A stretch of 64,000 nt of DNA from Burkholderia sp. PAMC 26561 (GTDB lineage Bacteria > Pseudomonadota > Gammaproteobacteria > Burkholderiales > Burkholderiaceae), in the NCBI RefSeq assembly GCF_001557535.2, contig NZ_CP014309.1, positions 62,001-126,000 on the forward strand, read 5' to 3'. This document shows, piece after piece, positions 43,586 through 53,483 of the stretch. Under the pieces are notes generated by a model. That model was not told the DNA's origin. It ran no database searches and saw only the letters and a program-made list of their open reading frames with translations. The first letter of the stretch is position 1. Every line of letters starts with the position of its first letter. Position numbers and translations under genes: made by a program.

Positions 43586-43945
43586 GGCAACTCCACGCCT
43601 GACCACGAATTTTCTAGGTCGACCAGACGTCCAGCCAACAGCGAAGAAGCAAAATGAGCAATCATTGTTCGGGTTCCAAACGCCGGCTCGGCGAAACGCG
43701 TGCGCCGGAGGCGCCATCAATGCTTTCAACGGCATATCGCAACCCTACAGCACCCGAACAAACCCTAGTGGCGAATGAGTGTACACGGTCGGGGATTACG
43801 GACTTATACGCTCCCATACGACATGTGGAAGTACAATTTATCTCCAGCTACACCGCTCGCCTGCAGAAAAGCCTTCAGTATCTAAAATAATTTCCGTTAA
43901 TTTGTTTGTTAGCTTGCACAAACCTTAAAACTGCGGGAAGAAACT

Positions 43946-45613
43946 GTGCCGACTTTTAATGAGACGAAGGTATTTACCAAGCTTGTCGGCGGATTTTCCG
44001 TCGTAATTGCCCTGCTCCTTGGGCTGGGCATTTTTAGCCTTTTCGAAATAGCCGGCGAGAACGACCACGTCGTTTTACTGAGCGAAAATTCCTTGCCGGC
44101 GGTTAGGTACAGTCTGGAAATGCGGGGCAGCCTACACGCGATTCGCCTCGGTGATTATCGGGCGGCAAACAGCCTGTCAGCTGTCGATATTGATACGGCA
44201 AGCCAGCAGGTCGATCAAGCTATCGCCGGGTTTCGTCACGCGGCTGGTCAGTATGAGCCGCTGATAAATGACCCTGAAGAAAAGAAACAGTACGGGGAAT
44301 TGCAAGCTGCCATGGGCCAATATCTGGATGCCGACCACAGTATTCGCACATTGGCTAAGGACGGCAAGCATAATGACGCAATTGCATTGCTGGAAGGAAA
44401 ATCGGTTGAATCTTTAAATGTCGCCGAAAAGTCTCTTAGAGCCATCGTCGATATGAATGTTGCCGAGGCTAACAAGGAAGGCCTTGACTCGCGCAACGCG
44501 TTTTCGCGCGCGGTCGCGCTCGTCATTGGCGGGACAGTCGCGGCCACGCTTATTGGCTTGACGCTGGCGCTGCTGATCGCGCGTGGGCTGACGCGGCAAC
44601 TTGGTGGAGAACCTGGCGATGCGGCCGCAATGGCCCGCGAGATCGCGGCAGGCAACCTGCTTGCGCCGATCACGTTAAGGGCCGGCGATGACCGCAGCCT
44701 CCTATTTTCGCTCGCCGCGATGAAGGAACAGTTGACCACGATCGTGCGCGGCATTAAGACTTCGAGCGAATCGATCTCGGTGGCCGCCTCGGAAATCGCG
44801 CAGGGCAACACGGATCTATCACAGCGCACGGAAGAACAAGCGGCATCTCTGGAAGAAACGGCGGCGAGCATGGAAGAACTCACGACCACGGTTCGCCATA
44901 ACGCGGACAACGCGAAACAGGCCGCCGCGCTCGCTGGTTCCGCGTCGCTTACGGCGCAGCGAGGCGGCGAGGTGGTCGCACGCGTGGTCGACACAATGCA
45001 AGGTATCTCCGATAGCTCCAGCAAGGTCGCCGACATCATCGGCGTGATTGAGGGCATCGCGTTCCAAACCAATATTCTTGCACTTAATGCGGCGGTCGAA
45101 GCTGCACGGGCCGGTGAGCAGGGGCGTGGCTTTGCGGTCGTCGCAAGTGAAGTGCGCACACTCGCGCAACGCAGTGCGGCGGCGGCCAAAGAGATCGGTG
45201 CACTCATAGGCGAGTCGGTGCAACGTGTGGATGCTGGCTCGAAACTGGTTTCGGAAGCGGGCACGACGATCGCAGAGATCGTCACATCGGTACAAAAGGT
45301 TACGGACATCGTAGGCGAAATTTCGTCTGCGTCGGCTGAGCAGAGCGTGGGAATCGAACAGGTTAACCAGGCGGTCAGCCAGATGGACGAAGTCACGCAG
45401 CAAAATGCTGCGCTCGTGGAGCAGGCATCGGCCGCTGCCCAATCCATGGCGGATCAGTCGAATTCGCTGCGCCAAGCGGTGTCGATATTCAACGTGGATG
45501 AAAGCGGAATGCCAGCTGCCCGCGTTCCTGCGGGGCATTTATCCAGGATACCTAAAGCGAAGCCAATTGGCATCATGCAAATCAAAACTGCCGTGGACAA
45601 GGGGTTTATTTAA
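43946..45613 (+). CDS. methyl-accepting chemotaxis protein
   Basis: 555 residues starting at GTG. An N-terminal membrane helix (about 13-33, [18 protein letters not shown]) and a second one near 191-212 ([20 protein letters not shown]) enclose a periplasmic four-helix-bundle sensor. A HAMP region and the signalling domain follow with [40 protein letters not shown]. Likely methylation segments with [20 protein letters not shown] are present. No terminal CheR-binding pentapeptide is visible. It should sense a small molecule and signal to CheA. Confidence 0.93.
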   Translation: MPTFNETKVFTKLVGGFSVVIALLLGLGIFSLFEIAGENDHVVLLSENSLPAVRYSLEMRGSLHAIRLGDYRAANSLSAVDIDTASQQVDQAIAGFRHAAGQYEPLINDPEEKKQYGELQAAMGQYLDADHSIRTLAKDGKHNDAIALLEGKSVESLNVAEKSLRAIVDMNVAEANKEGLDSRNAFSRAVALVIGGTVAATLIGLTLALLIARGLTRQLGGEPGDAAAMAREIAAGNLLAPITLRAGDDRSLLFSLAAMKEQLTTIVRGIKTSSESISVAASEIAQGNTDLSQRTEEQAASLEETAASMEELTTTVRHNADNAKQAAALAGSASLTAQRGGEVVARVVDTMQGISDSSSKVADIIGVIEGIAFQTNILALNAAVEAARAGEQGRGFAVVASEVRTLAQRSAAAAKEIGALIGESVQRVDAGSKLVSEAGTTIAEIVTSVQKVTDIVGEISSASAEQSVGIEQVNQAVSQMDEVTQQNAALVEQASAAAQSMADQSNSLRQAVSIFNVDESGMPAARVPAGHLSRIPKAKPIGIMQIKTAVDKGFI

Positions 45614-45813
45614 AACGACTTTTGCTGACCCCTAATAACTGGTCATGAAACTCTGCAGGCAGTTCATGTAGAAGATTCATCGAGTTGCCATCGCAGCCTA
45701 CACACTCTGCGAGGCGGCAAAAAAGAGAAAGAGGTGTCCGAATGGGACGAATCCAGTTTTTGGTCGCTAATCTCGGTTCACAGCGAAAATCCCACGAGAA
45801 TGAAGTATTGGAT

Positions 45814-46107
45814 ATGCCGATCATCGACGACGAATTGTGGGAACGACTTGAATTACTCCTGCTGCAATCGAAGGCGCCAGGCGCGAAGAAACCAAGACGC
45901 AAGCCGGTATCAGATCGGGCTGCGCTGAGCGGCATAGTCGTTGTGCTACGCACAGGTCTGCGTTGGTGCGATCTGCCTTCCGATCTGGGATATGGCTCCG
46001 GCGTGACCTGTTGGCGCCGCTTGCGCGACTGGCAAGCAACAGGCTTGTGGGATCGATTGCACGAACTGTTACTCGCCGAGTTACGCACAACGGGGCAAGT
46101 CGATTAG
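45814..46107 (+). pseudogene. IS5-family transposase N-terminal fragment
   Basis: Starts MPIIDDELWERLELLLLQSK and continues RRKPVSDRAALSGIVVVL, TGLRWCDLPSDLGYGSG, VTCWRRLRDWQATGLWDRLH, ELLLAELRTTGQVD-stop. This is the DUF4096-type N-terminal part of IS5 (IS427-like) transposases. The catalytic half that should follow (after GQVD, normally W...VVDSS) is absent. Truncated remnant next to the group II intron 3' end. Confidence 0.8.
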
Positions 46108-46258
46108 GCACACATGGCGCAGGACCGAGGTAGCCGAGGCACGCGTCGATCGGCTGATGAACCTGCCATCGTCCGAGTCTCGCGCTAGTGCTGCCTGCAG
46201 AGCCGACCGCGTATCGGCGCGAGTAGAGGTGGACGTCGTTCGCGCAATCTCTTGGCGG
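46108..46258. other. short unassigned stretch between IS5 fragment and group II intron
   Basis: This is the 3' exon side of the intron. Open frames run through it on the minus strand but give no recognisable protein. It may be part of the gene or element that the intron entered. Confidence 0.4.
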
Positions 46259-48168
46259 GTCGCGGTAGGGACGGTGGTTACCCAGCGCCCCCCGCACAGA
46301 TCCGTACGTGCAGAACTACTGCATGCGGCTCCTACCAAAGGTGTTGACGTAAAACCGCTCCGACGGATGCGGGTGGAGTACCTTGCAAGGAGGCAGGTAT
46401 TTGCTGACCACACGACTGAACCGTGACCAAGGCAGCCGATGCCGCTGACTTCTTCGCATCAGTGCGTGACGCCAAGAGCGGCGCACTGCGTAAAGGAAGC
46501 CCGATAAGCGGCGAAGGTTGCCCGGCACTGCATGATAGTTAAAATACCCTTGAATCACCCGCCTCAGCCATCTACCTACCACAGGTACCGGTTCATGGCG
46601 ACGCCGCATCAGCGTTTGCCGAATGCGCGCCAGTGATGCAAGCATCCGCTTCTTGCTCGTCAACCGAATGATCTTGAATTGGCCATTCGACCGAGCCGTG
46701 CCACAGCAGTGCGTGAAGCCTAGGAAGTCGAATGTCTCCGGCTTTCCGGCCCCACGCTCTTGACGTTGTTGCGCGGCGAATCGCCCGAAGCGAATCAGCC
46801 GCGTTTTGTCCGGGTGCAATTCCAGTTTGAATTTGGCAAGACGTTCCCGCAGTGCTGCCAGGAATCGTTTTGCATCGCCTTCGTATTGGAAGCCCACCAC
46901 ACTGTCGTCGGCGTAGCGTACGAGGATGACATCGCCAGCCGCATATCGTTGGCGCCACTGCTGCGCCCATAAATCCAGCACATAGTGCAAGTAGATATTT
47001 GAGAGCAAAGGCGAAATCACAGAACCCTGAGGTGTCCCCCGCACAGAAGCAATGCGGCGTCCGCCCTCGAGGGTGCCTGCCTTCAGCCACTTTCGGATTA
47101 TGCGAATTACTCGTCGATCAGCAATCCGATGTTCTAGAAAGCGGAGCATCCATTCGAGATCAATTTCATCAAAGAACGAACGAATGTCCGCATCTAAAAT
47201 CCAGTTTACTTTCCGATCCGAAATCCCTACCGATAAGGCATCGAGCGCGTCGTGCTGACCGCGTCCCTGTCGAAACCCGTACGAGAACCCAAGGAAGTCC
47301 TGCTCATAGATTGCGCTCAGTACCGTGGCTACGGCCTGCTGCACAATCTTATCTTCCATGCTGCAATCCCCAACGCACGCAACTTGCCGTCCGCTTTCGG
47401 AATGCAAACCCGTCTGGACGCTTGTGCACGGTAGGCACCCGAATGAATCTCCCGGTGCAGTTCGTGTACGCGCCCATAAAGATGGCCCTCGTAGTCGTGC
47501 CACGTTACTCCGTCCACGCCTGCCGCAGCCTGCTTGCGAAGAGCATAAAAGCTTTCCACCAACAGTGACGGCGTAACGTGGTGCAGTAGTGCCGTGAAAC
47601 GCGACTTCCGATTCCGTCGAGCTGCTTCACGTACGCCTTCGAGTCCCGTCGACGCGGTTATATCCCGGCTCTGAGTCCGGGGCGCGGGGTCCTCGTCAGC
47701 GTTCCCTTTGGTTACACCCCTTCCCTCCATCACCTCCGCCGGGTCATCCCCTTTGTTCGGCAACTTCCTCGGTAGTATGGGCGTATCCGACTTCTCACCG
47801 GCGTCAATGGCTGGATTACGGTCATGGACCTTCCCAGCCCTGTCCGGCCATACTACGCCGGACACCGATGAGATCTCGCTGCTTCCGTATGAAAGACTTC
47901 CCGACATGCTCAGGGTCTCCGACCGCGCAGGATCAGCGCACGACTTGCGATTATCGTCATGCTCCGTGTTGCCTTCCGCTTCGCTTAACAGCGTCGGCAT
48001 CCCAGAAGAAATATTTCGCGGCTGAATGGCTGGCCTGTCGGTTTCCCCTGTCAACGCTTCGACATGTACCTCGCGATGCATGCCGCATGACTCGGGGCCA
48101 GAGTGATTCGCCACTTCTTCTCCGTATTGAACTTACTCAACTATCTTTCATCGGCTTTGCAGCCGCAC
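46259..48168 (-). mobile_element. group II intron
   Basis: About 1.9 kb on the minus strand. The 5' end reads GTGCGGCTGCAAAGCCG, a typical GUGYG start. Domain V is at 46299-46331: GAGCCGCATGCAG ... CTGCACGTACGGATC with the catalytic AGC-like base and a central loop. It is followed by the domain VI region and the end CCCTACCGCGAC. Ribozyme domains I-III occupy 48168 to about 47735, and the maturase gene lies in domain IV. The maturase stop codon falls inside domain V. Exact splice sites are inferred from consensus only. Confidence 0.8.
46316..47730 (-). pseudogene. ltrA: group II intron reverse transcriptase/maturase, frameshifted
   Basis: Starts MEGRGVTKGNADEDPAPRTQ behind CGGAGGTG. The N-terminal part (KQAAAGVDGVTWHDYE, RVCIPKADGKLRALGIA) loses frame near 47360, where one base is missing; the next frame continues MEDKIVQQAVATVLSAIYEQ, WILDADIRSFFDEID, GTPQGSVISPLLSN and the catalytic VRYADDSVVGF, then FDFLGFTHCC and the maturase domain to FGRSRMQ. 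About 471 residues when restored. As written, no full reverse transcriptase is made, so mobility would depend on another copy. Confidence 0.85.
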
Positions 48169-48219
48169 TAAGCGGTGTTTTCTCCACACTACGAAGGAAG
48201 CGTGAGGATCAGCGGTCCG

Positions 48220-49347
48220 CTAAAACGGCATATCGTCGTCACGCGGCGCGGCCAATGACCGCTTCACAATCTTTAGCCATTCCTTCAGTTGCTTGATGTC
48301 TTCGAATACGAGCAGGTCATGTTCAAGGGCGTGGAGGCTCTCCTGCAGCGAGAAGATATCAGAGGCAAGATTGCGCATGATGGTGCCGGGCGACACGTCG
48401 ATGAAGGGTGGAATTCCGTAGCTGTGCTTGAATCCGTTCTCGACATGCAGGATTTCGTGGTCGAGTTCACCGACCTGTTCCTTTAGTATCTTGTTGTAGT
48501 GTTTCAACCGGTCTTCGCCGATGTTGTTGATGGCGCTTTGGTCGATATGTTCCAGCTCCAACTGCAACTCAAGTAATTGCAACAGGCTGTTTTTGCTATA
48601 CGCCTGATTGGCCCTTTGCATGAGAGCGGTCTTCCGCTCACGTTCCTGCGGATCAGTTTCTCGATCAGGATGAAGAGCGCTGGCTAGTTTTCGGTAGACC
48701 TCGCGAATCGATAAGCTGAGCTCTGCCTGCTCCGCTTGTTCTCGTGCCTCTGCAGCGAGTTGTTTAGGGGTCTTTTTTCGTTTTGCGCGGCGTTCTTCAC
48801 GAGCTTGGTTTTCGACGGCGTCTTGTTTTCGGAGCTGCTCCATTTGCGCCTGCGCGCGCTGCAGCACATCCTCGGGCGAACTCATGTCAACGTCGTCGCC
48901 TAACTCAACGCCGAGCATGGCTTCGAGCGCCAATTTCATATCATCAAACTGGGCGGCAGCTTCACTGTCAAAGTCAGATTCGCTGTACCGGTTGTAAATT
49001 GTCTTAAGCTCCGGATCATCGCTCTCGGCAACCAACTCCCCCGCCAAGTCGCTGATCAGGTCGGCGATCGTACGTCGCTCGGATTTGGTCAGCCCCTTCA
49101 TACCGTATGTTTGGTCAAGGCGATACACGAGCTTGGTTCGCAAGCTGATCGAAGTTTGCTCAAGAGGCGCGAACTCGTTTAGGTATTTCCGGTGGAAGGC
49201 AGGCATTGCAGCCTCCCAAGCACTCAGCCGGGCGCGCCGCTTTTCGATCTGCTTGATCAGCGTGTTGAATGCCTTCTGCCCCTTAGACAGATCAGACTTA
49301 TTGTGGTCGGGAGCAATGCCGATGGCCCTGAGATTTGTCCTGGTCAT
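48220..49347 (-). CDS. J-domain-like hypothetical protein
   Basis: 375 residues from MTRTNLRAIG, chosen for GGAAA upstream and because the earlier part of the open frame has no protein-like character. The middle is a coiled, charged region (QAREERRAKRKKTPKQLAAE), followed by a J-domain-like segment SIREVYRKLASALHPDRETD with the HPD tripeptide and RANQAYSKNSLLQLLELQLE. It could recruit DnaK to a client, but the J domain is internal and the rest unknown. The group II intron begins 50 bp downstream of its stop. Confidence 0.7.
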   Translation of the reverse strand: MTRTNLRAIGIAPDHNKSDLSKGQKAFNTLIKQIEKRRARLSAWEAAMPAFHRKYLNEFAPLEQTSISLRTKLVYRLDQTYGMKGLTKSERRTIADLISDLAGELVAESDDPELKTIYNRYSESDFDSEAAAQFDDMKLALEAMLGVELGDDVDMSSPEDVLQRAQAQMEQLRKQDAVENQAREERRAKRKKTPKQLAAEAREQAEQAELSLSIREVYRKLASALHPDRETDPQERERKTALMQRANQAYSKNSLLQLLELQLELEHIDQSAINNIGEDRLKHYNKILKEQVGELDHEILHVENGFKHSYGIPPFIDVSPGTIMRNLASDIFSLQESLHALEHDLLVFEDIKQLKEWLKIVKRSLAAPRDDDMPF

Positions 49348-49762
49348 AGGATGATTTCCGCTGGTGGATGCTAGAGAGCGAGCAGCCACTATTTTAACGG
49401 AGGTCGCTATAGCCGCGTTGGTTCCGCACGCGGCTATAGCGGAGCACGTGCACGTCACGATCAACGATCGATTCATGCCGGCAGCGCGTCGAACGCCGAT
49501 CGACCCGCAGGGAGAACGGCCGTAGGAAATCACACAAAACGGTTAGTCGTTTAAGGGCTTGGTTACCTAGAGACACTCAAACGCGTGATCCATATCGGCT
49601 TGCCTCATGCGATGCGCTTGCATCCAAAGTAGACCTCGATACGTAAATATCGATGTATCGATATCTTTTCAAGATATCTGCCTGTTACCCTCACGGCAGC
49701 TGTTTGCTCGCAAGCAATGCGAGCCCGACCCGTTGTTTTTGCCAAGGACAAGTACGTCGTTT
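49348..49762. other. intergenic region with a 14-bp perfect hairpin
   Basis: No gene. CGCTATAGCCGCGT (49405-49418) and ACGCGGCTATAGCG (49428-49441) are exact reverse complements separated by nine bases. The structure lies about 58 bp upstream of the J-domain-like gene and 320 bp upstream of the response regulator. There is no T-run; it may be an operator, an RNA hairpin in a leader, or a terminator for unseen transcription. Confidence 0.65.
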
Positions 49763-50125
49763 ATGAGCACCATTTTAATAGTAGACGACGATCATGGGAT
49801 TTTGACGGCATGGAGACGCCTTTTGCGGGCGGAAGGTTATCGAGTTGAGATAGCCGACAGCGGAGAGGCTGGCCTGATCGCCGCCGACAAGGTACGACCC
49901 GATTTGATCGTTACAGATCTGTCGATGCCCGGGATGAGCGGAGCGGAGTTTTGCCGTTTGCTTCGGCGCGACCCAAGGTTCCTCGCAATTCCGTTGATTT
50001 TGACCAGCATTGAGCATGGAAATTTCTCTAGTGCGCCTGCTTGGGATGAGGCTTGGGAAAAACCGGTTGCGATAGAGACTATGCGTGCTTCAATATCGCG
50101 ACTTCTGCAGGGCATATCCAATTGA
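49763..50125 (+). CDS. single-domain response regulator
   Basis: 120 residues, a receiver domain only: acidic pocket IVDDDHGILTAW, phosphoacceptor Asp in PDLIVTDLSMPGMSG (near 54), Thr/Ser in ILTSIEHG and Lys in DEAWEKPVAIE. The start MSTILIV is chosen by family alignment. Without an output domain it should act like CheY or as a phosphate shuttle. No histidine kinase is adjacent. Confidence 0.88.
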   Translation: MSTILIVDDDHGILTAWRRLLRAEGYRVEIADSGEAGLIAADKVRPDLIVTDLSMPGMSGAEFCRLLRRDPRFLAIPLILTSIEHGNFSSAPAWDEAWEKPVAIETMRASISRLLQGISN

Positions 50126-50572
50126 CGAGCCAACGGCCGAACGTGACCAAACACGTCGGCGCAAAAGTGAAAATGTCGTCAATTTGCAAGCTACGCTGCA
50201 TATAGAGAAAAGCAAGGCGTGCATAAAATCAGCTTTATGCTGTCTTGATCCCATCCGGCGCATGTCGGCCACGAAGAGTCATTCGAAATTTAACCCGAAT
50301 TGTCTACATTGGGGTCGCCGTTGCGGCAATCGGTCTCGAACGCGTATTCCGACACTGCTGCACCCTTCGGGCCGCGACCGTTCACGTGCTGGCAGATAAA
50401 AATTCGGCTCGAATTTTTTCTGTTGCCAACCTTAACCTAGTCCAACAAGCAGAGCCACCATAGCCTTCGTCAACCACGAAGAGAGGGAGGTTAGCCAACG
50501 ACTGTTAAGGCCAAGATTGCAACAGTCGGGTGAGCCGTCTTGGTGGGATATACCCGATTGGACTGTTGTTAG
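50126..50572. other. gene-free stretch
   Basis: About 450 bp in which no protein-like frame or ribosome site is seen; the last part is overlapped by the altered tail of the DUF1330 reading frame. Nothing structured was noticed. Confidence 0.4.
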
Positions 50573-50858
50573 TCAAATCCCTGGTATGGCCCAAATTTCT
50601 AAATCTGCGGCCCCAACCCTTAGGCGCTTTCACAGGAACATACTGTGGGGAATTCCAAAACGCGCGTATGGCTTCGATAGACGGAAACTCAAACAGGGCA
50701 ATACGCCGGCCGTCGGCTCTGCCTTCTAACTGTTCAACTTTTCCACCCCGGACAGGCTTCCCTCCGAACGCGTTTATTAATGGCATCACGGCCTGACGAT
50801 ATTGTCCGTATTTATTATCATCGTTGATTAAGGCCTGCACAAGCATATAAGCCGACAT
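50573..50858 (-). pseudogene. DUF1330-family protein with a late frameshift
   Basis: MSAYMLVQALINDDNKYGQY, INAFGGKPVRGGKVEQLEGR, RIALFEFPSIEAIRAFWNSP and QYVPVKA are clear DUF1330 (dimeric alpha/beta-barrel-like) sequence. One extra C near 50623 then changes the frame; without it the end is LRVGAADLEIWAIPGI-stop at 50573, as in the family. As written, translation continues to 50505 with an unrelated tail. Short DUF1330 proteins have no settled function. Confidence 0.7.
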
Positions 50859-51082
50859 TAGATTTCCGATTTCGTTGAGCACGTTCCCGCACTGACCGGC
50901 GGTATCAGCGATTTGCACTGTCACCGTATCACGTCGCCTTCTGCACTAAGTATGAAAACATCCGCGATCCAGGTGATATGTCAATCCGGCGTGAAGCGAT
51001 CTCATGTCGTCAATTTACGGCGCATGATTCGCTAGTCAGAACAATTATCCGAAATCGACAAGACAAGTGCGAGAAGTCCCTA

Positions 51083-51184
51083 ATTTACATGATGCTCGGT
51101 CACGCCAATATCGCCACAACGCGAACTTACGATCGGTGCAACAGTCGTTTCCAGGAATCACCGACGTTTCGGATTATTAAATAG
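51083..51184 (+). pseudogene. tyrosine recombinase C-terminal fragment
   Basis: IYMMLGHANIATTRTYDRCN and SRFQESPTFRIIK match the end of phage-type integrases (pattern LGHAxIxTTxxYDRRKxRPEDSPTF), including the catalytic Tyr. The rest of the enzyme is absent. A relic of a lost integrative element. Confidence 0.65.
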
Positions 51185-51215
51185 TTAGAGATCACATATT
51201 AGGTCTGTCAGGTCA

Positions 51216-52220
51216 CTATGCGACCGTCCCGGGGAAAGATTTTGGTATCGGTTGAAGGTCTACCCTGAACAGCTTGGCTGGCCTCGGGACGCCATCGGGC
51301 GGGACCGATGCGGTACCGCCGTCCATGATGAAGTACGCGACGCGGCCGTAGTCACCAGGACTGCGCCTCCAGGTTCCGCTCGATGGGCCAATCAATTCTT
51401 CTGTGAATGGATCTCCGGCGACGCTCTGCGTAAAGCCGCTATTCAGGCCCGGGTCCATGGACACAACATCAATTGTGTTCTGACGGTGGGTACTGAGGTA
51501 AATGACCCCAGCCTGCTCATCGATGCAGAAGTCATCCCCCATGCGGCCGGCGACGACCAGTTCGGGCGAGCCTGCAGGTTCGAGTGTTCTAGGATCAACC
51601 TTGACCCTCATGAAAAGCTTCTTCGCCGTTGACGTGTAATAGAGGTAGTTGGTCTTTGCGGCATAATGCACCCCATTCACTCCCGGCTGCTCAGGCTTCA
51701 TTTTGCCCGGAAAGTATCCCATGCTCTCGTGCTCAAGCCACACTCGAATGTCGGGAGCGCGATCGCCTGCAGCTAAGTCCAGCCTCCAAATACGGCTTGC
51801 AAAACAATCCGCGACCAGAACTATGCCGGGCGCAATCAGGCAGCAGCCATTGAGACCACGTGCGGTCTCTGGGAAGCGACACAAAAGTTTTGGCGCGACC
51901 GGCGAGCCCTTCTCCCAATGACGCAGGTCCAACTGATGCGCAAATGACTCGTGGGTGGTGTATAAGTTGCTGGTGAGCACGAGAAACACCTCAGGCTCCA
52001 CTTCGACGATGCCGGTTGTAGGCTGCTCGAAAGTGTGGATGCATACAGCCTCAACCGCTTCATCGTTTTTCTGCGGCGGAACGTACCAGAGCTCTTTGTT
52101 GTTCATGGCCGTGACCAGGACCGAATTGTCCTGCCGTACGGCTAGATTTTCAAGGAAGTAGTTGGCTGGAAATTTGGCTACGGTGGTCAGGCGGGCTTGA
52201 GGCGCTAGATTGTGAGACAT
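51216..52220 (-). CDS. SMP-30/gluconolactonase-like beta-propeller protein
   Basis: 334 residues with propeller strands, for example ENLAVRQDNSVLVTAMNNKE, LNGCCLIAPGIVLVADCFAS, RIWRLDLAAGDRAPDIRVWL, PGVNGVHYAAKTNYLYYTST and DFCIDEQAGVIYLSTHRQNT. The PGVNGVHY and DFCID words are similar to metal-site motifs of SMP-30/gluconolactonase (PNG, DG). A lactonase or related hydrolase role is possible. It follows two carboxymuconolactone-decarboxylase-like genes on the same strand and probably ends their operon. Confidence 0.7.
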   Translation of the reverse strand: MSHNLAPQARLTTVAKFPANYFLENLAVRQDNSVLVTAMNNKELWYVPPQKNDEAVEAVCIHTFEQPTTGIVEVEPEVFLVLTSNLYTTHESFAHQLDLRHWEKGSPVAPKLLCRFPETARGLNGCCLIAPGIVLVADCFASRIWRLDLAAGDRAPDIRVWLEHESMGYFPGKMKPEQPGVNGVHYAAKTNYLYYTSTAKKLFMRVKVDPRTLEPAGSPELVVAGRMGDDFCIDEQAGVIYLSTHRQNTIDVVSMDPGLNSGFTQSVAGDPFTEELIGPSSGTWRRSPGDYGRVAYFIMDGGTASVPPDGVPRPAKLFRVDLQPIPKSFPGTVA

Positions 52221-52309
52221 GATGAGTCTCCTCCGGGGGAACGATGCAAGATGAGGGCCACTGACGATCCTTTTTTTGAATCGGCCACGATGTCGAAGCC
52301 GGATCGAGT

Positions 52310-52903
52310 CTACTGAGGCACAGGAACCTGAAAAGCATTCAGGAGCGCCGCGATACTTTGATAGCAGCCGGCAAGGAAGATCAGGTCCACGATGCCGCGA
52401 GCACCCAAAACGGATACCGCCTTCGAATAGAGCTCCGCTGATAGTCGGTGCTCAGCCGTCAGTTGCCACGTGACGCGTTGCGCAAGCTGCTCCGTTGCGC
52501 TCAGGCCTTCGACATCAGTACCCTCCGCGAGGGCGCTGATGACCTTTTCCGAAAAGCCTGCTTCTCTTGCGACTGCGGCGTGCGCGTACCGCTCATAATC
52601 GCAATTCCAAACCGCGCCAACCGTCAGGATGACGACCTGTCGCACGCGCTCGCTGAGCGATGTATGCTCCTGCTCGGACGCTTGAAGGGCTAAAAATGAG
52701 GCTGCAATCTCTGGGCTCAGCAGAATCGTGTTGAAAGGGCCAACCAGCTTCCCGTCGTCCAGCTTCGCTTGAAAACCCGCCGCTTGCGCCCATGGAACCA
52801 TCTTGCTGTTGACCGTTTCATAGACAGCCTCCTGCGCTGCTGTCAGCTCTTGCGGATCGAAAAGTGGCACCCGTCCGCCGAGGTTCTGTAATGGTTTAGA
52901 CAT
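52310..52903 (-). CDS. carboxymuconolactone-decarboxylase-family protein (second)
   Basis: 197 residues from MSKPLQNLGG, chosen by the GGAGCAAACG-type ribosome site and because the longer frame runs into the previous gene. The CMD/AhpD-like core is ERVRQVVILTVGAVWNCDYE with RYAHAAVAREAG, giving Cys...His; the second Cys of AhpD is missing. The C-terminus GIVDLIFLAGCYQSIAALLN completes the helical fold. It starts 11 bp after the first CMD-like gene; together they could form a heteromer or act on related lactone or peroxide substrates. Confidence 0.82.
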   Translation of the reverse strand: MSKPLQNLGGRVPLFDPQELTAAQEAVYETVNSKMVPWAQAAGFQAKLDDGKLVGPFNTILLSPEIAASFLALQASEQEHTSLSERVRQVVILTVGAVWNCDYERYAHAAVAREAGFSEKVISALAEGTDVEGLSATEQLAQRVTWQLTAEHRLSAELYSKAVSVLGARGIVDLIFLAGCYQSIAALLNAFQVPVPQ

Positions 52904-52913
52904 CGTTTGCTCC

Positions 52914-53483
52914 TTATTGCTGCAGTCCAACCGCATCAGACGGCACATCGAACGCCATGAGGGTCAGCGAGACTGCGGTGAACCAACCCATCAGCACGGT
53001 GACATCGACGATGCCTGCGTCTCCCAGTAGCTCCTTTGCACGCTGGTACATCCCAACTGGAACAACACGGGGAGCGGCGAGTGTGGACGCGAGCTCGTAG
53101 ACAATCTGCTGCCGAGGGTCGTCGAACGAGGCAGGTAGCCCGGCAATCAGGGCTTGCACCTGATGAGGCGGAAGGTGCCCCTGTTTTTCTCCAATCTTCT
53201 CGTGCTCGTAGTTGGAGTACGCTGCAAGCCATCGGCCATTGATGACGTTTGTGACGATCTCGATCTCGGCTTTCGTGAGCGTCGATGCCGTCTGGTAATA
53301 GGCGCCAGTGGGGACGATCGTCTCAGACAGTTTGGGATTGGAAAGCCAGATTTTGTGCGGCCCCGGAACCTGGCCACGGAGCTTCATGGTGAAGTCATAC
53401 GCCGCTCTCATGTCCGGAGACATCTTCTCTCTCGGGATCTCTTCGTAGCGTCCGAATGTGCCGAAGCTAGGATTTTTTGGCAT
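52914..53483 (-). CDS. carboxymuconolactone-decarboxylase-family protein (first)
   Basis: 189 residues. LTKAEIEIVTNVINGRWLAA and YSNYEHEKIGEKQG hold the CMD core in which the redox Cys is replaced by Ala/Ser, so it is not an AhpD-type peroxidase. GIVDVTVLMGWFTAVSLTLM is the C-terminal helix pair, matching the second gene. First gene of the CMD-CMD-propeller operon; upstream an unassigned open frame overlaps its start. Confidence 0.82.
   Translation of the reverse strand: MPKNPSFGTFGRYEEIPREKMSPDMRAAYDFTMKLRGQVPGPHKIWLSNPKLSETIVPTGAYYQTASTLTKAEIEIVTNVINGRWLAAYSNYEHEKIGEKQGHLPPHQVQALIAGLPASFDDPRQQIVYELASTLAAPRVVPVGMYQRAKELLGDAGIVDVTVLMGWFTAVSLTLMAFDVPSDAVGLQQ

Noticed and set aside
44248..45538. 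Minus-strand frames of 239 and 399 codons over the chemotaxis receptor
   Set aside because: Serine/alanine/arginine-rich mirrors of a clear receptor gene.
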